Positions 41,804 to 49,721 of a DNA stretch of 64,000 nt are shown one piece after another; the stretch's first letter is position 1, and every line of letters begins with the position of its first letter. The position numbers were made by a program, and so were the translations under genes. The notes below the pieces were generated by a model. That model had not been told where the DNA came from, did no database searches, and saw nothing but the letters and a program-made list of their open reading frames with translations. Origin of the DNA: Streptomyces sp. CB02366 (GTDB lineage: Bacteria; Actinomycetota; Actinomycetes; Streptomycetales; Streptomycetaceae); contig NZ_LIVT01000001.1 in NCBI RefSeq assembly GCF_001905905.1, positions 62,001-126,000 on the forward strand. Reading direction: 5' to 3'.

Positions 41804-44306
41804 CCGCGGTCTCGTCGGGGCCGCCGCTCTTGGCCGGAACGTCGGCGCTCGCACCGGCCGACTCCACGGGCCCGGCGGCGGACGAGGAGTTCTGGGGCGG
41901 GGGCACGGGCGAGGTGTCGTCGGTGGGCGTCGGGTCCGGCGACTCGCTCTCCGACTCGGACGGGGTGGGGCTCGGGCTCTCGCTTTCGGTCTCGGTCGGC
42001 CGGGGCGAGGTCCTGGTCGGCGTGGGCTCGGCCGGGGAGCTGCTCCCGCCGTCCGTCGGTTCGTCCGTCCCCGGCGTGGTCCCGTCCGACGCGGAGGCGC
42101 TCGGGGAGGGCGAGCCGGAGGCGCCGGGACTCGCGGAATCCGAGGCGCTCGGGGTCGCGGACGTCTCGCCGCCGGTGGTCTCGCCGGCCGGTACGGAGCC
42201 TTCCGCCGGCTCGTCGGCGGGCAGCCCGTCGTCGGCGGGGTCCTCGGTGGCGGTCTGCTCGGTGGTGACGTTGCGGCTGCCCGGCTCGTCGCCGCCGTCC
42301 GCGGTGACGCCGAGCGTGACGACGGTGCCGAGCACCGCGATCAGCAGCGCGCCCGCGCCCGCGGCGGCCAGGTTGCGCCGGGCGCCGCCCAGGACGGTCC
42401 CGCCGGCCCGCTTGCGCGCGGCGGGCGCCGCCGGCTGCGGGGAGACGACGGTGGGCCGCTCCTCGGCGGGGTTCCGGAGGAACGAGGGCACACCCGCGAC
42501 CCCGGCGGGAGGCGTGCCCGGCGCGTCCTGGAGGACGAGGGGCGCCTCGTCTCCCGGGGCGGGGCGGACCGGCGGGGCGAAGTCGCCGGAGCGGTCCGCG
42601 ACCAGGGCGAGCGCGCGGCGCCCGGCCACGGCCCCGGACCGGTCGGCGAGCACCCCGCGCATCCCGATCGACGTCTCCAGCTCGGCCCGGGCCCGGTCCG
42701 GGTTGCCGGTGCAGAGCGCGAGGACGCCCAACTCGTGGTGGAAGTACGCCTCCTCCGCGACCTCACCGGCGATCCTGGCGGCCTCCTGGCCCATTCTGAG
42801 GGCCCGTTCCCAGGCGCCCCAGCCCAGCCCCGCGGCGAAGGCCGGGGAGGCGCTGCGGGCCAGCAGGACGGCCGCGCTGGCCGCTCCCGCCTCCTCGGCC
42901 GGGACCAGGCGCGCCAGTGCGGCCACGATCGCGTCGGCCTCCGCGACGGCCCGCTGCGGGGTGACCGAGGGGTGCGAGGCCCACCAGGCGTAGTGCTGGG
43001 CGGCCGTGCGGGCGTGGGCGGCGGCGTCGTCCGCGTAACCGCCCGCCTCCAACTGGGCGAGGATTCCGGCGGCGAGGCGGTAGCGGGGACCGGCCGGGGA
43101 GAGCAGGCCGCAGGTCGCGAGCTCACCGAGCGCGGCGTCCGCGTGGGTGTCGCCCACGAGCGCCGGCAGATGGGCCTGGTGGGGCACCTCACCGCCGAGG
43201 GCGACCGCGAAGCGCAGGGTGGCGCGGGCCGCCTCGCTGAGCCGGGAGGCGAGCAGCAGGGCCGGCGCGGCGCCCTCGCCGAGGCTCGGCAGGGGGGTCT
43301 CGACGCCTTCCGCGGCGGCCGGGACGGGGGCCGGCGGCGCGCCCTCCGGGCGTGGCTGGAAGTAGTCGGCGTCGTCGAGCGCTTCGGGGACGACGCGCAG
43401 CCGGTCGCGCTGGACGAGGAGGGAACCGGCCTGGACGAAGCGGAGCGGCAGGCCCTCGGACTCGAACCAGAGGTCGCCCGCCCAGTTGCGCTCCTCCTCG
43501 GTGAGGGGGCGCTCGACGACCTTCTCCAGCAGGGTGAGGGAGGCGCCGCGGCCGAGCCCGGCGAGGAGCACCTCCTCCAGGTGGGCCTCGACGCCGGGGG
43601 TGGCGGCGTCGGAGGCGGCGGCGAGCAGGAAGGCGCACTCGGGGGTGGCGGCGAGCAGTTCGTCGAGGGCGGCCCCGCCGATCTCCAGGTCGTCGATGGT
43701 GACGACGGCGCCGATGGACCGGACGTGCGCGAGGAGTTCGTCGCGGTCGGGGCGGTGGGCCGGGGCCGCGTAGACGGTGTCGAAGAGGGCGTGCAGCAGG
43801 TCTCCGGCGGTGCGGCCGCGGCCGTTGAGGCGGACCACCCCGTCGGGGGCCAGATCCGCGCAGTCGGCGGCGACGGCCTCCAGCAGCGCGGTGCGGCCGG
43901 AGCCGGGCTGGCCGGTCAGACGGACGCTGCGGCCGCGGGCCAGGAGGCGCACCAGGCGCTCGCGCTCCTCCTCGCGCTCCAGGAGGGGCGGCTGCGGGGC
44001 GGGCGGGCCGGCGGGCACGGGGGGCGCGCCGGCGCGTTCGTGGTCGGCGCGCTCCGCGGGGGTGCGGCGGACCGGGGCGGCGGGACCGGAGCCGGGCGGG
44101 ACCGCCTCGACCTCGCTGCCGTCGACGGGGTTGACCGTGAGCAGCAGGTCGCCCGCGGTCAGCTGGACGACGCGGACCTGCTGCGGGGCGCCCGGGCCGA
44201 AGTCGGGTCCGCCGGAGTCGCGGGACGGCCGACGGGCGCCGCCCTGGCCGCTCGGGCCGTCGTGGCCCTGCCCGTGCTCCTCGGTTTCCCGGTGTGTCGG
44301 GTCCAT
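41799..44306 (-). CDS. Membrane-anchored P-loop NTPase with extracellular Ser/Pro/Glu-rich tail
   Basis: 835 residues. A disordered N-terminus leads to an AAA/STAND-like module: P-loop GQPGSGRT at residues 132-139, Walker B-like VVTIDDLEI, then FLLAAASD. Middle helices from about 350 to 560 resemble TPR or winged-helix repeats (LGELATCGLLSPAGPRYRLAAGILAQL; AEEAYFHHELGVLALCTGNPDRARAELETSIGM). One membrane helix (NLAAAGAGALLIAVLGTVVTLGV, about 645-668) is followed by a 165-residue tail almost only of Ser, Pro, Thr, Glu, Asp and Gly, expected outside the cell. It looks like an AfsR/STAND-type signal protein without a DNA-binding domain. Function unknown; it corresponds to the ATP-binding protein next to nucS in related species. 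Confidence 0.8.
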   Translation of the reverse strand: MDPTHRETEEHGQGHDGPSGQGGARRPSRDSGGPDFGPGAPQQVRVVQLTAGDLLLTVNPVDGSEVEAVPPGSGPAAPVRRTPAERADHERAGAPPVPAGPPAPQPPLLEREEERERLVRLLARGRSVRLTGQPGSGRTALLEAVAADCADLAPDGVVRLNGRGRTAGDLLHALFDTVYAAPAHRPDRDELLAHVRSIGAVVTIDDLEIGGAALDELLAATPECAFLLAAASDAATPGVEAHLEEVLLAGLGRGASLTLLEKVVERPLTEEERNWAGDLWFESEGLPLRFVQAGSLLVQRDRLRVVPEALDDADYFQPRPEGAPPAPVPAAAEGVETPLPSLGEGAAPALLLASRLSEAARATLRFAVALGGEVPHQAHLPALVGDTHADAALGELATCGLLSPAGPRYRLAAGILAQLEAGGYADDAAAHARTAAQHYAWWASHPSVTPQRAVAEADAIVAALARLVPAEEAGAASAAVLLARSASPAFAAGLGWGAWERALRMGQEAARIAGEVAEEAYFHHELGVLALCTGNPDRARAELETSIGMRGVLADRSGAVAGRRALALVADRSGDFAPPVRPAPGDEAPLVLQDAPGTPPAGVAGVPSFLRNPAEERPTVVSPQPAAPAARKRAGGTVLGGARRNLAAAGAGALLIAVLGTVVTLGVTADGGDEPGSRNVTTEQTATEDPADDGLPADEPAEGSVPAGETTGGETSATPSASDSASPGASGSPSPSASASDGTTPGTDEPTDGGSSSPAEPTPTRTSPRPTETESESPSPTPSESESESPDPTPTDDTSPVPPPQNSSSAAGPVESAGASADVPAKSGGPDETAV

Positions 44307-44617
44307 CGCAAAGTCCCCCAGACGCGTCGTGCGCGGTCGCCCCTCCCGGCCTCACACGCGCCCCGCTGTCGCTTCCGGTCCGGTGTCCGCCCATGGGTTC
44401 GATGTCATTCGGCGGACGGCCGAACCCTAGACCTTGGCCCAGTATCCCCGAGCCGCCGGGGTGCCACGCCGTCCAGGACGTCACGTTCCGGTGAGGATTG
44501 CGTGACTTCTTCCGCCGCGCACGGCCCCGGCCGCGCCGCTGTCACCGGGCCCGGCGAGGTGCGCCCGCGGGGCGGCCCCGGGAAGGGAAGCCCTCGGCGG
44601 TCTCCCGCCGGGCCTCC
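44307..44617. other. Upstream region of the NTPase gene
   Basis: 311 bases with no credible gene. A 7-base inverted repeat (GTCCGCC 44385-44391 / GGCGGAC 44411-44417) and a TAGGGT word on the minus strand near 44423-44428 are the only signals noted. Confidence 0.4.
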
Positions 44618-44941
44618 TCAGACGCGCGGCAGCGACTCCGCGGCGATGCCGCCCTCGATGGCCAGGATGCGGTGCAGCCGGGTCGCCACCAGGAGGCGCT
44701 GCATCTGCGGCGGCACACCGCGCAGCACGAGGCGGCGGCCGGCCCGCCCGGCCCGGCGGTGGGCCCCCATGATGACGCCGAGTCCGGTGGCGTCCCAGGA
44801 ATCCAGCTCGGTCAGGTCCAGCACGAGGTCGCCGACGCCGTCGTCCACGGCCGCGTGCAGAACCGTACGGGCGTCCGCCGCGCTTCGGACGTCGAGGCGG
44901 CCCCCGACGACCAGCTCGGCGTGGTCGCCCCTGATGTGCAT
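44618..44941 (-). CDS. STAS-domain anti-sigma factor antagonist
   Basis: 107 residues from ATG 44941 with GGGGAG five bases upstream. The STAS fold is clear: AELVVGGRLDVRSAADARTVLHAAVDDGVGDLVLDLTELDSWDATGLGVIMGAHRRAGRAGRRLVLRGVPPQMQRLLVATRLHRIL. The segment that is usually D-S-S-G-L-G in SpoIIAA/BldG-type proteins reads D-A-T-G-L-G, so the phosphorylatable residue would be Thr. A matching anti-sigma kinase is not in the window; partner unknown. Confidence 0.85.
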   Translation of the reverse strand: MHIRGDHAELVVGGRLDVRSAADARTVLHAAVDDGVGDLVLDLTELDSWDATGLGVIMGAHRRAGRAGRRLVLRGVPPQMQRLLVATRLHRILAIEGGIAAESLPRV

Positions 44942-45178
44942 ATGCGCTCCCCGGTGATGCTCCGTAGTAGGTCCGTCTGTCTGTTCGATCGTCCGGCTCT
45001 GCCTCTTCCCCCACTGACTGCCCCGAGGACAGGGAAGTTGCCGTCTGTAAGCGAACCGATACCGAATTCACCCTGGAGGGTGATTTCGACTGGCCGAGGA
45101 CCGTCGTCGCGGGATGGGATGATCCCCGGCTTCCCCGGCCCGGGCCGTGTGGGAGCGGCGGGCCGGGGGCGGCTGCGG

Positions 45179-46027
45179 TCAGTACGTGTAGAAGCCCTGC
45201 CCGCTCTTGCGTCCGATGTCACCTGCGTCGACCATCCGGCGCATCAGCTCCGGGGCGGCGAACTTCTCGTCCTGCGACTCCGTGTAGATGTTGCCCGTGG
45301 CGTGCAGCAGGATGTCGACGCCGGTCAGGTCCGCGGTGGCGAGCGGGCCCATGGCGTGGCCGAACCCGAGCTTGCAGGCGGTGTCGATGTCCTCGGCGGT
45401 CGCGACGCCCGACTCGTAGAGCTTGGCGGCCTCGACGACGAGCGCCGAGATCAGCCGGGTGGTGACGAAGCCCGCCACGTCGCGGTTGACCACGATGCAG
45501 GTCTTGCCGACCGACTCGGCGAACTCCCGGGCGGTGGCGAGGGTTTCGTCGCTCGTCTTGTAACCGCGTACCAGTTCGCAGAGCTGCATCATCGGGACCG
45601 GCGAGAAGAAGTGCACCCCGACGACGCGCTCGGGGCGCTCCGTCACGGCCGCGATCTTGGTGATCGGGATGGCGGAGGTGTTGGAGGCGAGGACCGTGTG
45701 CTCCCCGACGACCTTGTCGAGGGCGCGGAAGATCTCGTGCTTCACCTCCAGCTTCTCGAAGACGGCCTCCACGACGATGTCCGCGTCGGCCACGGCGTCG
45801 AGGTCGGTGGTCGTGGTGATGCGGGCGAGCGCCGCCTCAGCGTCGGCCGCCTCCAGCTTGCCCTTGGAGACGAACTTGTCGTACGAGGCCCTGATGCCGT
45901 CGCGGCCCCGGGTCAGCGCGGCGTCGGTGACGTCCCGCAGCACGACGTCCCAACCCGCCTGGGCGGAGACCTGCGCGATGCCGGACCCCATGAGTCCGGC
46001 TCCGATGACGGCGAGCTTCCTGGCCAC
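45179..46027 (-). CDS. 3-hydroxybutyryl-CoA dehydrogenase
   Basis: 282 residues from GTG 46027 (AAGGGG six bases upstream). NAD-binding motif GAGLMGSGIAQVSAQAG at the N-terminus, catalytic region SNTSAIPITKIAAVTERPERVVGVHFFSPVPMMQLCELV with the active-site His, NRDVAGFVTTRLI and the C-terminal GRKSGQGFYTY. This single-domain form reduces acetoacetyl-CoA or oxidises (S)-3-hydroxybutyryl-CoA. It fits with the thiolase (27508) and IcmA to connect acetyl-CoA with butyryl- and isobutyryl-CoA, precursors for polyketide extender units. Stands alone on the minus strand. Confidence 0.93.
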   Translation of the reverse strand: MARKLAVIGAGLMGSGIAQVSAQAGWDVVLRDVTDAALTRGRDGIRASYDKFVSKGKLEAADAEAALARITTTTDLDAVADADIVVEAVFEKLEVKHEIFRALDKVVGEHTVLASNTSAIPITKIAAVTERPERVVGVHFFSPVPMMQLCELVRGYKTSDETLATAREFAESVGKTCIVVNRDVAGFVTTRLISALVVEAAKLYESGVATAEDIDTACKLGFGHAMGPLATADLTGVDILLHATGNIYTESQDEKFAAPELMRRMVDAGDIGRKSGQGFYTY

Positions 46028-46385
46028 GTTCGCACCCCTTGGTTTCTGTCCGCCCGTGCGCTTGGGTTCACGGCGGTTCACATAACTCTCCGGCGGAGGT
46101 TAGTACCCGGCGGGCACGCTGGGGCGGCGAAGAGATGCGCGTCACGTCTCAGATGACGGACATCACACCGGGACGCGCCATTCGGCTCCGCGCCGGGCGC
46201 AGTTGAGGGCCCGGCCGCCGGGCGGCCCCGCTGTCCGGCGGACGCGGCACGGGGCGCCCGCACCGGCTCCCGCGCCCCCGGCCGCCTGCCGGAGGGGGCC
46301 CCGGCGACCGCGGGCCGGGGCGCCGCGGCCGTGACGGTGGGCACCCGGGCCTTCCGACGGGCCGGAGCGTAACTACGCTGGTCCC
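46028..46385. other. Divergent intergenic region before the adenosyltransferase gene
   Basis: 358 bases between the hydroxybutyryl-CoA dehydrogenase and cobalamin adenosyltransferase genes. A palindrome AGCGTA-AC-TACGCT (46366-46379) overlaps the probable -10 TACGCT of the right-hand gene. An imperfect GTCAC...ATGAC repeat lies at 46141-46157. A short minus-strand frame (46078-46344) has no coding support. Confidence 0.5.
46366..46379. promoter_or_regulatory. Palindromic -10 region of the adenosyltransferase gene
   Basis: AGCGTA, two bases, then TACGCT: a perfect 6+6 palindrome whose right half TACGCT ends six bases before the ATG, as in other probable leaderless genes of this window. The symmetry could be an operator. 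Confidence 0.5.
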
Positions 46386-46958
46386 ATGGTCAATCTGACG
46401 CGCATCTACACCCGGACCGGCGACAAGGGCACCACGGCCCTCGGCGACATGAGCCGCACCGCCAAGACCGATCTGCGGATCTCGGCGTACGCGGACGCCA
46501 ACGAGGCCAACGCGGTGATCGGGACCGCCATCGCGCTGGGCCGGCTCCCCGAGGAGCTGGTGAAGGTCCTCGTCCGCGTCCAGAACGACCTCTTCGACGT
46601 GGGTGCGGACCTGTCCACCCCGGTGGTCGAGGCTCCGAAGTACCCGCCGCTACGGGTCGAGCAGTCCTACATCGACAAGCTGGAGGCGGACTGCGACCGC
46701 TTTCTGGAGGAGTTGGAGAAGCTGCGCAGCTTCATCCTGCCGGGCGGTACGCCGGGAGCGGCCCTGCTGCACCAGGCGTGCACGGTGGTGCGGCGCGCCG
46801 AGCGGTCCACCTGGGCGGCGCTGGAGGTGCACGGCGAGTCGATGAACGCGCTGACCGCCACCTACCTCAACCGCCTCTCCGACCTCCTGTTCATCCTGGC
46901 GCGGAGCGCGAACAAGGAGGTCGGGGACGTGCTGTGGGTGCCGGGCGGCGAGCGCTGA
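46386..46958 (+). CDS. Cob(I)yrinic acid a,c-diamide adenosyltransferase (PduO type)
   Basis: 190 residues with all PduO-type motifs: N-terminal TRIYTRTGDKGTTALGD that binds ATP, then RISAYADANEANAVIGTAIAL, QNDLFDVGADLSTP, FILPGGTPGAALLHQACTVVRRAERS and YLNRLSDLLFILAR. It transfers the adenosyl group from ATP to cob(I)alamin, giving the coenzyme needed by IcmA/IcmB and methylmalonyl-CoA mutase. The ATG is preceded by TACGCT six bases away and no ribosome site, suggesting a leaderless message. Confidence 0.94.
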   Translation: MVNLTRIYTRTGDKGTTALGDMSRTAKTDLRISAYADANEANAVIGTAIALGRLPEELVKVLVRVQNDLFDVGADLSTPVVEAPKYPPLRVEQSYIDKLEADCDRFLEELEKLRSFILPGGTPGAALLHQACTVVRRAERSTWAALEVHGESMNALTATYLNRLSDLLFILARSANKEVGDVLWVPGGER

Positions 46959-46979
46959 GGCTCCCGGGCGGGGGCCGCG

Positions 46980-47558
46980 CTACTTCCGGGCCGGCTCACG
47001 CCCGGCCGCCCGGTCGCCGCTCTCCCCCGGGCCCCGCTTCGGGAACAGCGTGTAGCTCCCGGCGATGATCAGGTTGACGGCGACGACCCAGCCCATCTTC
47101 TGCTGCCACATCCGCAGCGAGCTGACGTCCCCGCCGGAGCCGACGTACCAGGCCGCCGCCTGGAGCAGCCCCGCCGCGATCGCCGCCGCCAGGATCCAGC
47201 GGGCGGCGGTGCGCCACTCGTGGGCGGCGCGGGCCATGCCGTACTTCGGCGGCTTCACCGGCGGCGGGCCGCCGAACCAGCGGTGCGCGACGCGGGCGTC
47301 CACCCACCTGATGGTGGAGCGGCCCAGGGCCACCGTGAAGCCGATGTAGACGGCGGCCAGGCCGTGCTTCCAGTCCGGCTCGGCCCCGTTCCTCAGGTCG
47401 ATGGCCGTCACCACCAGCAGCACGACCTCCAGCAGCGGCTCGCACAGCAGCACGGCCGCACCCGGCTTCGGCTTGCGCGCGACGTACCGCAGCGCCAGGC
47501 CGGTGGCCAGCAGGACCCAGAACGCGACCTCGCAGAGCACGATCAACAGCGCGATCAC
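46980..47558 (-). CDS. Integral membrane protein of unknown function
   Basis: 192 residues from GTG 47558, chosen for the GGGAGGAG ribosome site seven bases upstream. Helices: VIALLIVLCEVAFWVLLATGLALRYV, PGAAVLLCEPLLEVVLLVVTAIDL, LAAVYIGFTVALGRSTI, WILAAAIAAGLLQAAAWYVG and MGWVVAVNLIIAGSYTLF, so four or five spans. A conserved-looking loop FGGPPPVKPPKYGMARAAHEWR and a basic tail lie in the cytoplasm. I recall similar proteins in other Streptomyces but no assigned function. It lies between the adenosyltransferase (convergent) and ChiS genes. Confidence 0.75.
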   Translation of the reverse strand: MIALLIVLCEVAFWVLLATGLALRYVARKPKPGAAVLLCEPLLEVVLLVVTAIDLRNGAEPDWKHGLAAVYIGFTVALGRSTIRWVDARVAHRWFGGPPPVKPPKYGMARAAHEWRTAARWILAAAIAAGLLQAAAWYVGSGGDVSSLRMWQQKMGWVVAVNLIIAGSYTLFPKRGPGESGDRAAGREPARK

Positions 47559-47694
47559 AGTTTTTCTCCTCCCGTTCCCCTCCAGCATTCCGTCCGGCGG
47601 GCGGGGAGGCGTCGTCGGCGGTGACGAAACGGGACTGCATCCTTCGATGTAGTCGGGCCTCGGCCCCGGAGCGGAGGTCCGGCGGCGGCGGTGC

Positions 47695-48909
47695 GTGTTG
47701 GATGAAGGGGTGCCCTCCTCCCTCCGCCCCGACCGCGACGCGGTGGCCCTCGCCGCCACCGGGCTGCTCGGCGGGCTGCTCCTGTGGCTGCTCGGCCTGC
47801 ACACCCAGGGCGGCCACCCCTTCTCCGCTCCCTGGGCGGCCCTGCTGCCGCTGAGCGTCATGGCCTCGGCCGAGCTGCTGCGCCGCACCGCCCCGCGCAC
47901 GGCCCTGACACTCGGCGCGCTCGCGCTGGTCGCGGACCAGTTCACCCGCGGCAGCCTCGCCACCGCCCTGATGTTCACGGACGTCATGTACGCGGCCGTG
48001 CTGTACGGGCCCCCGGCCGCCGCCCGCCGCCTCCCGGTGGCCACGCTCCTGATCACCGTCGCGTCCACGATCGGTTTCCTGACCTGGTTCCGCAGGCCCG
48101 AGGCGTTGCTGATCGGCCTGGTCGTCGGGCTGGTCGCCTTCGTCCCCGCCCTCACCGGGGTCAGCGTGCGCGGCCACCGCACCGCCGCCGACGCGGCCCG
48201 GCTGGCCGCCGCCCAGACCGCGCGGCTCGCCGAGATGGACCGCAAGCAGGCGGTGGCCGCCGAGCGGGCCCGGATGGCGCGGGAGCTCCACGACATGGTG
48301 GCGGGCCACCTCTCCGCCGTGGCGATCCACTCCACGGCGGCGCTGTCCATCGACGACCCGGAGACCTCCCGGAGCGCCCTGAAGGTCATCCGGGAGAACA
48401 GCGTCGAGGGACTCGCGGAGATGCGCCGGCTGATCGGCCTGCTGCGGGAGGGCGGCGAGGACGGCGCCCCGGCGACGGCCCCGACCCTCGCGGCCCTGGA
48501 CGCGCTGGTGGAGCAGACGAACGCCCACGGGGCCTCCGGCGGCCTGGTCTGCGTCCTGGAGGACGGCCGTGACCCGAGGGCGGCCCCGCTGCCCACGCCG
48601 GTGGAACTGGCCGCGTACCGGATCGTGCAGGAGTCCCTGACCAACGCCCTCAAACACGCCGCGCCGGGCCCGGTGACGGTGCGGCTCGACCGGTCCGGAG
48701 GGCTGCTGACCGTCGAGGTGACCAGTGTGTTCGGCAGTCGGACCGGGCCCACGGCGCCCGGCTCCGGGGCGGGGCTGACAGGGATGCGGGAACGGGTGGC
48801 GCTGCTCGGCGGGACGATCGCCGCGGGGGCCGGGCCGGGCGACGGCGGGACGAAGACCTGGCGGGTGCGGGCCGAACTGCCCGCGGCGGAGAGGACGACG
48901 GCAAAATGA
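47695..48909 (+). CDS. chiS: Sensor histidine kinase (NarL/DesK class), ChiS-type
   Basis: 404 residues; start GTG 47695, or GTG 47710. About five N-terminal membrane helices (LAATGLLGGLLLWLLGLH to LLIGLVVGLVAFVPALTGV) are followed by a HisKA_3 dimerisation box with His199 in RARMARELHDMVAGHLSAVAIHSTAALS and an ATPase domain (VELAAYRIVQESLTNALKHA; GLTGMRERVALLGG). It is coupled by ATGA to the response regulator, and the chitinase gene follows, the order known for chiS-chiR-chiC. It probably senses chitin breakdown products directly or through the membrane state; the signal is not known. Confidence 0.85.
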   Translation: MLDEGVPSSLRPDRDAVALAATGLLGGLLLWLLGLHTQGGHPFSAPWAALLPLSVMASAELLRRTAPRTALTLGALALVADQFTRGSLATALMFTDVMYAAVLYGPPAAARRLPVATLLITVASTIGFLTWFRRPEALLIGLVVGLVAFVPALTGVSVRGHRTAADAARLAAAQTARLAEMDRKQAVAAERARMARELHDMVAGHLSAVAIHSTAALSIDDPETSRSALKVIRENSVEGLAEMRRLIGLLREGGEDGAPATAPTLAALDALVEQTNAHGASGGLVCVLEDGRDPRAAPLPTPVELAAYRIVQESLTNALKHAAPGPVTVRLDRSGGLLTVEVTSVFGSRTGPTAPGSGAGLTGMRERVALLGGTIAAGAGPGDGGTKTWRVRAELPAAERTTAK

Positions 48910-49556
48910 CGATCCGGGTACTGGTCGCGGAGGACCAGTCGGCGGTGCGCGCGGGGCTGGTGCTGATCCTTTCCAGCGCGCCGGACATCGAGGTCGTCGG
49001 CGAGGCCGGGGACGGCGAGGCGGCGGTGCGGCTCGCCCGCGGACTCCGCCCGGACCTGGTGCTGATGGATGTGCAGATGCCGCGTCTGGACGGGGTGTCG
49101 GCGACCCGGCAGGTGGTCGCGGAGCAGCTCGCGGACGTCCTCGTACTGACCACGTTCGACCTGGACGAGTACGTCTTCGGGGCGTTGCGCGCGGGCGCCT
49201 CCGGCTTCCTGCTGAAGAACACCGACGCCCGCGATCTGCTGGAGGCGGTACGGACGGTGGCGCGCGGGGAGGGGCTGATCGCCCCGGCCGTGACACGCCG
49301 GCTGATCGCGGAGTTCGCCGGATCGGGAGCCGTACGCGAGCGGAGTCCGGCCGATCCGGCGGTGCTGGACGTCCTCACCCGAAGGGAACGCGAAGTGCTG
49401 GGGTGCCTGGGCGAAGGGCTGTCGAACGCGGAGATCGCGGTGCGGCTCTCGATGGCGGAGGCCACGGTGAAGACGCATGTCAGCAGGTTGCTGGGCAAGC
49501 TGGAACTGCGCAGCCGGGTGCAGGCGGCGGTTCTGGCGCAGGAGTTGGGGATCTGA
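48906..49556 (+). CDS. chiR: LuxR/NarL-type response regulator, ChiR-type
   Basis: 216 residues. Receiver: acidic residues in VAEDQSAVRAGL, phosphorylation site Asp55 in LVLMDVQMPRLDGV, Lys in FLLKNTD. C-terminal LuxR helix-turn-helix: LTRREREVLGCLGEGLSNAEIAVRLSMAEATVKTHVSRLLGKLELRSRVQAAVLA. It begins in an ATGA overlap with the kinase gene and ends just before the chitinase promoter. In S. coelicolor ChiR activates chiC, so the direct repeats at 49572-49605 are its probable target region. Confidence 0.88.
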   Translation: MTIRVLVAEDQSAVRAGLVLILSSAPDIEVVGEAGDGEAAVRLARGLRPDLVLMDVQMPRLDGVSATRQVVAEQLADVLVLTTFDLDEYVFGALRAGASGFLLKNTDARDLLEAVRTVARGEGLIAPAVTRRLIAEFAGSGAVRERSPADPAVLDVLTRREREVLGCLGEGLSNAEIAVRLSMAEATVKTHVSRLLGKLELRSRVQAAVLAQELGI

Positions 49557-49571
49557 GCAGACACCCCTTCG

Positions 49572-49614
49572 TTGGTCCAGACCTCTTGACGATTGGTCCA
49601 GACCTTCCTACTGT
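49572..49614 (+). promoter_or_regulatory. chiC promoter with chitinase-type direct repeats
   Basis: TTGGTCCAGACCT occurs twice (49572-49584 and 49593-49605), exactly two helical turns apart (21 bases). Between and after lie a -35 (TTGACG, 49586-49591), a 17-base spacer and a -10 (TACTGT, 49609-49614). The repeat TGGTCCAGACCT around the -35 is the known Streptomyces chitinase element needed for chitin induction and glucose repression. Confidence 0.92.
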
Positions 49615-49721
49615 CCTCGTCACACACTGCGGTGAGTACGAGGGCAACCGTACTCAGGGCGGCGCAGGGTTTGCAGTCCACGAATCACCCCCGTTTGCTG
49701 GACCTCACCCGAGGAGCACCG

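Noticed and set aside
46078..46344. 88-codon minus-strand frame in the intergenic region before the adenosyltransferase
   Set aside because: Pro/Ala/Arg-rich, no ribosome site, overlaps regulatory sequence, no recognisable family.
49593..49721. Earlier start for ChiC
   Set aside because: It would begin inside the promoter direct repeats; the TTG at 49722 has a good ribosome site and gives a normal signal peptide.
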